In this document: positions 10,475 through 21,223 of the stretch, in pieces
Position numbering within the stretch: position 1 is the stretch's first letter
Layout of the letters: each line of letters starts with the position of its first letter
Source of the DNA: Populus alba
Taxonomy: Eukaryota; Streptophyta; Magnoliopsida; Malpighiales; Salicaceae
Direction: 5' to 3'
DNA length: 64,000 nt
Assembly: GCF_005239225.2 (NCBI RefSeq)
Contig: NC_133294.1
Coordinates: 22,870,527 to 22,934,526 of the forward strand
The notes under the pieces: model-generated
Told to the model about the DNA's origin: nothing
What the model saw: only the letters and a program-made list of their open reading frames with translations
Databases searched by the model: none
Translations under genes and position numbers: made by a program

Positions 10475-13400
10475 CTATCTCGTATTAGAAACCTGTCTGG
10501 CTTCAATATCCTGAAGTCTAAGAGTTACAGCTCTCTTGTGGGCGTCCAGCCCTTCAACTTCAGCCATGGTTGCCACATATGGACCAAGCTTCATGAGACC
10601 TTCCTCTGTCAAAGACTGCACTGTCATGTATTTCTGGAAAGAATCCAAGGATACCCCACCATACATCCGTGCATATCCATACGTTGGAAGGACATGGTTT
10701 GTCCCACTGGCATAATCCCCAACACTCTCTGGTGTCCACGGGCCCAAGAACACAGAACCTGCAGAGAAAATCATCCAAGGCTTAAATCTGCTATGTATTT
10801 TCTCTAAAGCAGTTGAGAGAATTCACTTGCCTTCGAAGGTAGAAACTCGAGAATAGCACCAAAGATGTTAGAAAAAAGGCTATAGCATTAAAAGAGCATA
10901 CCTGCATTCTCAATAAAGTTCTCCCACTTCTCCGCATCTTTTACGTTAATGATTAAATGCTCAGGAGCATACAAGTTTGAAAAGGAGACAGCCTTAAGAA
11001 ACCCAATAATCATGTTAGCTTCAGAAAATAAAATGTAACACTAGCTGAAAAAATCTTGCAGGCACCAATTCCAAACCAACTAATCGATACAGTTTGGGGA
11101 CTAGTATACAAGAGATTGTTAAAACATTTTTCATGCTCATTTTTCATTTTTATTTTTGTGATTCAAAAGCACATGTTAAATTCCTTAGACACATAAGAAT
11201 TCTAACCCCCATCCTATAATTCCCAATAATGCAAAGCAAGCAACTCCTTGATTGATATAACAAATATCCAGGGAGAAACAGTCAAATAAAAGACTGACCT
11301 CAACCATGTCACGAGCAAAGACGGTGAAACTGTGGCTAAGTGCTTTTGAAGCATATTCACCCCTTGGTAAGCTTTGACATTGCTTACTTATTTCCTCTTC
11401 AATGGCTTTCATATCCACACCATCCCCGGCAACTACAAGAACAACCTGGCTATCAGGGCCATGTTCAGCCTGGAAAATGCAAAGAGTTTAATAAAAATAT
11501 CAGGCAAGATAAAACTATGGCATATATGAAAGCAATGAACATCTAATTCATGATAATTGAACATTTGAAAGGATCGTAAAGGAAATTTTGATTTAATTTT
11601 TAACATTGATAATAGAAAAATGCAACAAGATGAAATAGTGTCCATTTGTTTTTGTGGTTGAAACTACGTTTCAAAAGTGCATTTGGCTTGAAAAGATATT
11701 AAAACAATGCTTTTTTTAGTGCTTTCTAATGGTTTGGATATGCTGATGTCAAAAATAAAATAAAAAAATCATTTTAATGCATTTTCAGGCGAAAAACACT
11801 CTACCCCACAATACCAAACACATACTAAGTACAATGCCCAGATACTGAGCATGCATGTAACCTTTATAAGGTGAAATAAATAAACACATTGTAAAATCTT
11901 ATTTATTTTATTTATCAGTTTATTGAGTTTTTTGTTCTGCCGTTAATTCAATCAGTATCTGTAACATTAGAACTTCCTCACTTTGGGAGAATTATATGAA
12001 AGATGAAATATTACATGCATCACCTACACAACATGAATATGAACATGGTTAAAAAAGAAAGAAAAAATTAAGCACCTGGGACAGTAAATCCGCAGCTATA
12101 TGAACAGGACTAGCATAACTGTCAGCAATGACTAAGACTTCAGAAGGCCCAGCAGGCATGTCAATCGAAATCATTGCTTCACTGTTCTGTTATGTGAATA
12201 AAAGCAAGGACAAACTGAGTCGAATTGAAAAAAGGATCAGCATTTTCTACCCAGGCAGAGAAAGAGGTGAAATAAAATATTTATGTAGACTAATAGGCTT
12301 CAATAAAGTCCAGTTGGAGAGGAAGTATCCATACTTGGAGAATCATCTTTGCAGCTGTCACATACTGATTTCCTGGCCCAAAAATCTTCTCAACCTACAA
12401 ATTTCAGGTGAAAAGTGCTAGCACATTACAACTAGTATCGAAACACATCTCTAGAGTAAGTAAAAAGTTTAAACATATTTAAGCATGCTATGTCTGTGTT
12501 AATACAAAACTAGTTTGAAAGTCGACTTTTCATTTGTGTAATTATTAAATAATAATCTTTGCAAATTTTTCAAAAACATTTTTAGCATAAATTTGAGAGG
12601 ATACAGTGAGGTAAAGAGGAGCCAAAATATGCAGGTTATTCTCGTATCATAAAAACAAATAACAAAAATGTAGTGATTTGATATGGAAAATACAATGAGC
12701 CTTTTGTCCATCAATTCCATAGCAAACAACACACTCCCCAAGTTAACAAACAGCAAATACAAAACACAAATATAAATTCCACAGAGGAACAATAAAAGGA
12801 TTGTTTGTTCTTATTATCAGATTTTCGGATACTAAAAATTGAGAAATGAGATGATGAGTAAATACCTTGGGGCAAGAATCTGTCCCCCAAGCCATGGCAG
12901 ATATAGCCTAGAAATAAAAAAAAATTGTAAGATCACTAGGAACTAAATGCAATAAAGACAACGTGCCCAGTGCACAAAACATATGGCCATAAGTTTGTTT
13001 TCTAACCTGAGCTCCACCAGCTTTAAGGATGTTAGTGACACCAGCCTTCTTGGCACAGTACAATACCTCCTATGAAAGACCACAAATCCACCCCCATTAA
13101 GAGCATGCTTTGCAAAAGTATAGCATTTCAAATACAAACAAATACCTTGCATATGCTGCCATCCTGAGATGGGGGAGTTGCAAGGACAACAGTTTTACAC
13201 CCAGCAATTTGTGCAGGCTAGTTTACAAAACAAACTAAAATGTCAACCAAATGAACCTAACTAGAATATGACAATCATAGTAAAAATTATAGAACTTGAA
13301 CCAGCCAAAATAATTGGTAAAACCCAATCAACTTACAACAGCAAGCATCAGAGCTGTGGATGGTAAAACTGCAGTTCCCCCTGGTACATAAAGACCGACA

Positions 13401-14446
13401 GAACTAATGCTCCGAGCCACACGTTTGCATCTAACACCCTGAAATATTTGAAAATAATCTAGGCTTAGCTATCAACGGAAACACATAGTAAAAGCTAGAA
13501 CCAATCACTATAATTGACATACTTTCATGTTCTCAACGCTTTTTTCAGTGGATTTTTGAGCAAGATGAAATGCATATATGTTGTCATATGCCACATCAAA
13601 TGCTTCCCTAACAGTTGCCTCAAGCTGCCATTCAGCAAAAGGAAAAAAAAAATAATAGCCAAAAGTTACATTTGGAACCAAAAATATCAAACCATACAAA
13701 TAACTTCAAATAGAAAATTAGAAATGCAAGGAATTTCTTTTATTATAAGATATATTTTTGGAATTCACCTCCGGATCAGGAAGCTCAGAAACATTCTCGA
13801 CAATCTTGTCCAATTTGACCTTGTCAAATTTTGCAGTATAGCTACAAAGAACAGATAAACAGCTCCATCGGTCTAACCTCATTACTAAAACAAACACAAT
13901 GACTATAAAGATAAAATACTAATTAAAGAATGACGGACTCTTTAACTGCATCATCGCCTCTTTGACGAACATCATCAACAATAGGATTAACCTAAAAAAA
14001 ACAAGAAACAATACTACCTATCAGCAATTACCTTATCAGGACTTCAACACAACAAACTTAAATTTTAAAAATTACACCATCTTCAAAACAAAACAAAAAA
14101 GGGTCACTTACAATGCCAAAAATGGAAGAGAAATCAATACGAGGCCGAGCTTTCAAACTTTCAACCTCTGCATTACTAAGTTCTGATAACCTATAAGACT
14201 TCATTGCACACATTACTCTCTTCAACTTACACCCTTCAACCACAACAAAAGACAAAAAGAACCCATCAAATTAACAATAACATCAACAAGAAAAAACAAG
14301 CAAAATTGAAACTTTTCCAGTGAAAAAATACCTAAAGAGAAATTGGAAGATGGGTTGTATCTGGGTTTTGAGGAAGCAAAGAAACTGAATAGTGGAGGTT
14401 TGATTAAAGCGTTGGTCTTGTTAAGTAATAGAAGCTGAGAGTCCAT
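10475..14446 (-). CDS. HISN8: Histidinol dehydrogenase, chloroplastic
   Basis: It catalyses the last two steps of histidine synthesis (L-histidinol to L-histidine, NAD+-dependent, Zn enzyme) in plastids. Fourteen exons (in transcript order): 14332-14446, 14112-14233, 13939-13991, 13769-13841, 13523-13624, 13337-13438, 13146-13217, 13007-13069, 12866-12907, 12335-12394, 12076-12186, 11299-11469, 10902-10992, 10475-10758. They total 1461 nt and encode 486 residues, about the size of the plant enzyme. The first 40 or so residues are Ser/Asn/Lys-rich and acid-poor, consistent with a transit peptide. Diagnostic stretches include [36 protein letters not shown], the Zn-ligand region [12 protein letters not shown] (Gln305, His308) and the catalytic Glu373-His374 in YAPEHL. 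It looks fully functional. Confidence 0.95.
11650..11824. repeat. Dispersed AT-rich repeat, copy 3 (inside an HISN8 intron)
   Basis: It begins TTTGTGGTTG and ends CCCCACAATACCAAACACA, which form an imperfect terminal inverted repeat. Its middle (GGATATGCTGATGTCAAAAA, then CATTTTAATGCATTTTC) matches the repeats at 5075 and 20745. It lies in the intron between exons 11 and 12. Confidence 0.5.
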
Positions 14447-14808
14447 TAATCACCTTGAATCAATCAGATTAATCACAGTAAAGGGCACAATGAGAAAATG
14501 ATTAATTTTTAGTAAAATAAAGTTATAAACTTTATAAGTTAAAGAAATTTAGAACTTTGAGAGTATAAAATGAGAAATTAAAGGTAGAAACGTTATAAAA
14601 GAAAAAATATGGAGGAACAGAGTTACCTATTAAGTGAGAAAGATGGTTACGAAGGCTTTAGTGGCCAAAAAAAAGCTGTGGTGAAACAAGTTGTGGTGGT
14701 GCCGCGGCAGTGGTGTGCCATTGGTAAGTTCAAAGAGTGTCCGAAAAAAATTAGATTGCAAACAAAAAAAAGAAGGTCAACAGTAATTTTTGTTATTCTC
14801 TTTTTTAA

Positions 14809-14839
<31 letters not shown>

Positions 14840-15498
14840 ATCAACAATGTTTTTTACAAAACTAAAAAAAAAAAAAAATAATAAAATAGAAAAAAAGAAA
14901 AAAACAAGCACTCCACAGTATTTTGTTTAAAAGTTTCAACTTTAAAAAGAGGAAAAGTTAGAAAAAAAAAAAACAAAAAAAGAGGAAAGCACGGTAGAAT
15001 TTAGAATTTCATTGTTGATAGTTTGAAATATTGAATTTATTTTATTGCCCTTCAAAGTTATATCTTTTTTTATTTTTTTTCCTCTCATTATTGGATTTCT
15101 ATTATTGGCCCTCAGTTGTCACCCTTAGACTAGGTTCCCTATATTGGGAATGAATCCAAGAAAAAAAGTTACTGGATAAAAAACATCCATACCTATTTTT
15201 TCAATTTATATTCATTAGTTTGCTTGGAGAAGGTGTAAAATGTGTGGATAATCTTCCAATAAAGAGAGAATTTTGTATTTAATGTGATGATTGACATGGA
15301 TACATGAAAATAATAGAGGTAGGAAGAGATCATTGCTATTAAACTAGTTCGGATTGAGTTTTTAAATTAAAATATAAAGGAATTGACTTCATTATTTAGT
15401 TAATCATCTCGTAACTTAATTAACTCAATTAAAATTTAATTTGATTTAAAAAAATTAAAACCATGCTATTTTAATTCTGTAAAAAAAAATATTGAAAT
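14447..15498. other. Upstream region of histidinol dehydrogenase
   Basis: AT-rich DNA with several poly-A tracts (about 14805-14990). No domain-bearing reading frame was seen. It contains the HISN8 promoter (read leftward). Confidence 0.5.
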
Positions 15499-15499
15499 A

Positions 15500-15898
15500 A
15501 TATTATTTTAGAATAATTAAATTAGCACAGGTTAACTTCATTTAATTTATAATGCATTAAGACCGGCTAAGTTTAACATCTTTAAAAGAGAAAGACATCA
15601 ATCAAACCGTAAGCATAATTTGTATAGTTAACATACATTACAAATGTTTTTCTTTCTTTTGTACTATGAATAGAAAAAGAAATGAAAATTTAAAACTATA
15701 TTATTTTAATTTTTTTAATATTAAAATAATCAAATTAGTACGGGTTAACTCACTTCACTAATGACTGAGGCATTGAGACAGTTTAGGTTTAATATATTTA
15801 AAAGAGAGATGAATAAAGACATTTCAATCAAACAGTAAGCATAAGTTTTATAGTTCACATACATTACAACTTTTTTCTTTCTTTTGTACTATGGACAG
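15500..15898. repeat. Tandem duplication, about 175-200 bp units
   Basis: 15500-15673 and 15699-15898 are imperfect direct copies. Each runs from TATTATTTTA through AAATTAG(C/T)AC(A/G)GGTTAAC and TTTAAAAGAGA to TTTCTTTCTTTTGTACTATG. No coding content was seen. It lies directly next to the second tandem duplication at 16011. Confidence 0.75.
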
Positions 15899-16010
15899 AG
15901 TTGAATGGCAGAGATATACAATGTTTGATGCAACAGTGACTCACCAAGCTGTAAAAAAAAAAAAAATTGATATAGGAAAAAGAATAAACACTCCATATTA
16001 CTTTGATTTT

Positions 16011-16474
16011 GATCACTGCAGTTCAAACACTCAAAGCATTATCGAATTATATTCACATCTGAAATATTTTGATTCAAGCTCATGTAATATCCAGAGTAGG
16101 AGTAATGTCCTGGAAAACCTGCAATCTGTTTCTCCTCTTTGTATTCACATCCACCGCGGATTCATACGACAATGAGCGTCATGCTGTTGGATTCCTTGAA
16201 GAAATAGCATTCATGGAGGTACCAGTGCCATCTTGAAGATCAACTGCAGTTCAAACACTCAAAGATTACTGAATTATATTCACAGCTTACATATTTTGAT
16301 TCAAGCTCATGGACTATCCAGAGCAGGAGTAATGTCCCGGAAAACCTGCAACCTGTTTCTCCTCTTTGTATTCGCATCCTCCGCAGATTCGTAAGACAAT
16401 GAGCGTCGTGCTGTTGGATTCCTTGACGAAACAGCATTCCTAGGGGTACCAGTGCCATCTTGAAGATCAACTGC
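16011..16474. repeat. Tandem duplication of the TPR gene's 3' end, about 227 bp units
   Basis: Unit A (16011-16237) and unit B (16238-16464) are about 90% alike, and both begin with GATCA(A)CTGC(AG)TTCAA. The same start motif recurs at 16465 inside the coding exon. Unit B holds the functional stop codon and last roughly 50 codons of the TPR gene. Unit A is a non-functional copy in which VFRDITPALDSP has become VFQDITPTLDIT. Confidence 0.85.
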
Positions 16475-19400
16475 TTCAAGTTTTTGACATATTCCCTGCT
16501 GAAACTTTTGATAAGAATTTTGATGAACTATGTTGGCATTTAAATTTTCATCATTAGATGCTTCTTCATAGTTCCAACTATTGAAACCTTGGCCAAGGTC
16601 TGCAGTAAACAATTCCTGTTCTTCTCCTTCTTCTTCAACCATATCTGCCCAGCTCTTGGGACGAGATTTGAGTATTCTGTCCTGTCCGAGAGATTTACTT
16701 CCAGAAGTATCTGCTGATTGATCCCAGTCACAATCAGTGGAAGCATTCAATACTCCTGCATTGTCAATAAAGGCGGTCTGTTCTGTCGGACACTTTAGAC
16801 ATGTGTTGCTGTCTTCCATTGCAGATTTCCTTTGGCCAACATTTTCCCGAACATTTCTTTTCCAGCTTGTATGATCATCAGATAAGCCTAACAGTTCTTC
16901 AGAGAGATATCGGATTGCATTCTCTTTTTTTGTCTCAACTTTATCCTCTCCCCACCTTATCTTAATCTGATCTCCTTTATCAAACCCCAAGGAGCATCTT
17001 CTCGGTTGTGTAAATAGTGCTGGGGAAGTAAATGTCTTCTTCTGCGTGGAAGCTGGGCCTGTTTCAGTGAAACTAAACCGATTCTCCTTCATTTTGCTGA
17101 CAAAACCAAGCCTTTCAACTGGGCTTTCAAAATAAGAACCTCTCTTCCAGCTATTGTCAGCTGCGGTTTGCAGACGAGACTGTGGACCACTCAGTTCAGA
17201 TGATATGCAATGAGAACTCCCATTATTGTATACAAAGAAGTTTTTCTCATTCTCAGAGCGATTTTGCCAATAATATCTTCTATTCTGTTCATCTGCCAGC
17301 ATTCTCTCTTCATTAAATCCTCCTGTGCACTTTATAGAGTCTATGAATTCAGAAATGTATGGATCTCCATTCGGGGAGCCAGCAACTTGTTTCAAATTTC
17401 TGGTGGTAGGCACTTTCAAAGATCTTTGGCGATCTTCATTCTGTTCAGTTGGGTTAACTCTCGAATGTGACTCAAATTCAGCCAGGATCTGACAAGCACG
17501 CTCAAAAGATTTAGCATATGAATCATCCATTGGTTTACTTCCAGATAAAGCTTTTACAGTTTGAAGCAGAGATTTTGCTTCAGGAATTCTGTTCAAGTGC
17601 ATCAAGCAGATCGCCAGGTTGCATTGCTTGTTCTGATCTGGCTCCAAAGAGAGCGCTTTCCTGAGAAACAAATTTTATTTCATGAAGAAGATTATCATTT
17701 TCATGTCTAGGTATATCTTCCAACGTAGAAAATTAGAAATATAGTTTACCTATAATGTTGTTCAGCCAAACCATAATCGTGATGCTGCAAGTAAGCCCAG
17801 GCCAAGTTCCCTAGTATTCTGCATCATTTAACGTAGAAAATGAAATGATATCCAGAGATATACGGTAAAAGTAGGAAAAAAGTAGAGAAGGTGTATCACC
17901 TTGATCTTTCCTGCTCAACAGTTATTTGAATCTTCCTTCCATGAGATCTTGCTGTCTTTGTCTTCTTGCCAGAAAAAGCAATACCCTCTTCAATGAGCTT
18001 CAGTTTGCATCGAAGCATTTCAATCTCTTCTTCAATCCTTCCAGACCTCTGCAAAAGATTCAAGCATGCATCACAACTCAATATAGCTACACAAAAGGAG
18101 CAGGAATCATCACATCAGCCTCAGTCAGGTGCAGACCAAAGATGTAATCAGATTTCCTCCAAGCTATAACTCAACCCAAAACAAGACTTAATCCCAAACT
18201 TGATGGGGTTGGCTAAATGGATCTGCTAACCAGATTCCTCAAGACAAAAAGAAAATATTCAGCCACATACATTGCAAATATATGCTTCTAAGTCAACAAT
18301 ATATTTTAGGTCTCCTAATGAAAATAATAATTATCTCTACCATGTAAAGCATTTGCACTCCTTAAAAAGCCCTTTGTAGATGAAAATTTCATACCTCAAC
18401 TACATCAATAACTGAAAGAGTTTAATTTTTGTTTAAAACAGCACCATTGCAACAGATTGATCCTTCACCATTAATGAAGAAAACTACTAAACCTTACAAG
18501 GATGCATTACTAAGAAGACAACTCACAAAACATGTAAGATGGGTTCTTCGCATAGATTTTCCTCGTGAAATATCAGTATGCAAATGGACAAATCACATTA
18601 CCAAATCATCAGAGTCAATTCTAGCTAAAACACTACAGTTTGCAAAGATTTTTTTTTTTTTTTTTTAAATGATCACTTCACCTTGTAGAGTTCAACTAGC
18701 ACATTGTCAATAGATTCCTGGGAATCACAAGGGCAGAGATGACGGAAAGATTTAATCGCCTCAATTGCCTCATCTGCTCGATCCAATTGCTTCATCACCA
18801 CTGCCATGTCTTTCAAGGCACTATCAACTCTATCCCCAGCATTGATAGCAGCCCAGAATAGGGACACAGCCTTGCTCGGATCCTTCTCTATCAACTGTAA
18901 TTAAAGATTCAAATATCAAAATCACACGCATACACTGGAACCAAACCGGAGAATCAATCTATTCAATTAAGTTCCAAAAATCAGTCATTGATGTATGACC
19001 TGAGGAAAGTCAAAATCTGTAATGGGAAGTCAATGGAGACAAGAAGAGTTAAAATAAAATAAAAAAACAACATTTTCTTCAATCCTGAGGAAACTAATGT
19101 ATGACCTGACATCTCCTAGTGGTATAATCTAATTGTATTGTTCTTTACTACTTTAGTACCTGAATTCCTCTTATCGGGTGACAATATCTCGTGCATATAG
19201 CTATTTAACGCAATTCCCTTTTCCTTTTCTCACTCTTTTTCCCTACAGCAATTCCCATATGAAATCCACACTGATTTCTCATGCAGATAAGAGTTCCAAA
19301 CAATGAAAAATAGGTAACAGTTTTTCAAATTGCTAGAAGAAATACTAAACTACCAACACCAAATCCCATACTAACCTGTAATATCCAAACGGACCAAACC

Positions 19401-19926
19401 CAAAAATTCATAAAACAAAGATCAATAACATTCAACTTTATCACGAACCAGAAATTACAAAAGAACTTCCAAAAAAAAAAAAGATAGACTAAAATCAATT
19501 TATGCAAGAGTTTGGCATTTCCATTTTTTGTTTAAGAATAAATCATACCATATCAAAAAAAAAAATCCTTAGTTTATCATCTTCTGTCACAATTTCAACC
19601 AAACAGATAATTACTATTCTTCAAGAGAACCCATCAAGACTAAAAAAATTTCAAAAACCCATTAACCCAGACAAAAAAAAAAAAAAAAAACCATTGAGAA
19701 TTAGTACCTGAACATGTTTGGCTCTAACATAAGGAGAATCACCAGCAGGAACTTTATGAACAACATGAAAAAGATCACGTTTACAATTAGGATGAGACAC
19801 CCTTTCTTTCCTCTCTGACATTGGCATCATCACCACCTCCGGTGATTGTTGTGACCTCCATGACGCCGGCGGTGTCCAGAATCCCCTTGACTGAGAATTC
19901 TTGTCGTTTTTGTTGTTAGACCACAT
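16307..19926 (-). CDS. TPR protein, POLLENLESS3/MS5/TDM1-like
   Basis: Five exons (in transcript order): 19708-19926, 18682-18894, 17900-18048, 17750-17818, 16307-17660. They encode 667 residues. The ATG at 19926 gives MWSNNKN, the M-W start typical of this family; the TTG two codons earlier is not used. Residues about 40-235 form the TPR superhelix (HVVHKVPAGDSPYVRAKHVQ, KDPSKAVSLFWAAI, RILGNLAWAYLQ, LSLEPDQNKQCNLAICLM). The rest is an acidic, Ser-rich tail with a conserved C-terminal VFRDITP motif. Arabidopsis MS5/POLLENLESS3/TDM1 is needed for exit from meiosis and interacts with anaphase-promoting-complex components; sulfur-deficiency SDI proteins are shorter relatives. The long tail and the neighbour HEN1 favour the MS5 branch. 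Expression in dividing cells is suggested by MSA motifs at 20161-20189. The specific cellular role is inferred. Confidence 0.88.
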
Positions 19927-20160
19927 TTTCAAGAGAAAGTACTAATCTTTAAGACCCCTTTTCTTAAATTTTTACAAGAAAGTGATATACATAAAAAGAT
20001 ATCAAAGAATTGGGTTTCTTGTGAATGGAATGATAGCTTTATTTGCGTTTGGTTAGAGAGAAAGTGAAGGAAAATTTTATTGAGAGAGAAGAGAAAGCAC
20101 AGAGAGGTGTGATGATTGAGAGAAGCAAAAGAGAAGGTGAAAATGTGAAAAAGAAAAGAC

Positions 20161-20189
20161 TAGCCGTTTTATAATAACTAGCCGTTGGA
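20161..20189 (-). promoter_or_regulatory. Pair of MSA-type (MYB3R-binding) motifs
   Basis: On the minus strand TCCAACGGCTA (20179-20189) fits the mitosis-specific activator consensus YCYAACGGYYA completely. A second AAAACGGCTA (20161-20170) has the AACGG core. Both lie about 235-263 bases before the TPR gene's ATG and in its orientation. MSA elements drive G2/M-phase transcription through three-repeat MYB factors. Confidence 0.55.
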
Positions 20190-20744
20190 ACTCGCACGTT
20201 TGGCCTCTTGGCACGTGTTGGTGTAATTTTTTTCCATGATTGTTAATTCTCTCTTCTTCATTTTTACAAGTAAATCTTAATTTTTTTTTATTTGGAATTA
20301 AGGAATATTTTTTTGGAGGGAAATTGAATTGGGGCATTAATATTATGTGTTATGGAAGGGTTTAGGGCTTAAATTAACTTACTGTGTTCAATGATTTTAT
20401 TGGAATATGTGAATAAAGATTTGGGATTGTTGTAATAATATTAAATAACTTTAATTCACTTATTAAAAAGAAATTATATTTTTTCATGACAAGAAATTCA
20501 ACCAGACTTGGGACTGAAATTTTTTTAAATTAAGACAAACTCTATATTTGGTAATAAGTACATTATTAAAACTACTTAAAAATTACTTAAAAGAATCAAT
20601 TATGAACAAATGTATGTTATGTGCTAGGCTTGAACACCCTTTGTATTGAAATTTCAAAAGTGATTGATGTTATGAGATTATAAGAATCCTAGTACATGTT
20701 CAGCCAATCTTGAAGAAAGAGATGGGGTGCTTTGTATTCATGTT

Positions 20745-20948
20745 TGTTTTTACCTTTTAATAGTATTTTTAAAAAAATTTAAATTTTTTTTATTTTTTTA
20801 TTAACTTCAAATTAATATATGCTTTTAGTGTTTTCAAATCATTTTGATGTCTTGATGTTAAAAATAATTTTGAAAAAATAAAAAAATATTATTAACATGT
20901 ATTTTAATACAAAAAGTTATTTAAAAGCAACTGCAACCACACCGTCAA
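20745..20948. repeat. Dispersed AT-rich repeat, copy 2
   Basis: Same family as 5075-5292: AAATTAATAT, then AAATCATTTTGATG, then AAAAATAATTTT, then AAAAAATATTATT. It ends GCAACTGCAACCACACCGTC, the conserved-looking terminus. Confidence 0.5.
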
Positions 20949-21223
20949 ACAATACTAATTAACGGCCAAACAATACTAATTAACGAGGCTGGAATTCCCT
21001 TCAAAAGATTCATAAATGGCATGGGGGCTTTCAAAGAAAAAGAATCATGCACCAAAAAAATTGTCCTAGGAGCAAAAGACATGCAACCATTCTGAGCCTG
21101 CACTTGTCTAATTCTGTTAGATAACCTTGGTGTATAATTTATCATATATAATTTATCAGTACAGACTAAAGCTGTACTGATTAAGCTAAAATATTTGTCA
21201 GGGTGGTTTCAAAACCCTTGGTA

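Larger units (their letters stand above)
19927..21223. other. Promoter of the TPR gene and 3' flank of HEN1
   Basis: A roughly 1.3 kb spacer without genes. The right half contains a dispersed repeat copy at 20745-20948. The left part carries the MSA motifs and is presumed to hold the TPR gene's promoter. Confidence 0.55.

Noticed and set aside
14609..14827. Short + strand frame upstream of histidinol dehydrogenase
   Set aside because: Ends in poly-Lys from an A-rich tract and has no recognisable domain; likely chance.
15891..16175. + strand frame of 94 codons in the tandem duplication
   Set aside because: It is antisense to the duplicated 3' end of the TPR gene, so its openness follows from that sequence.
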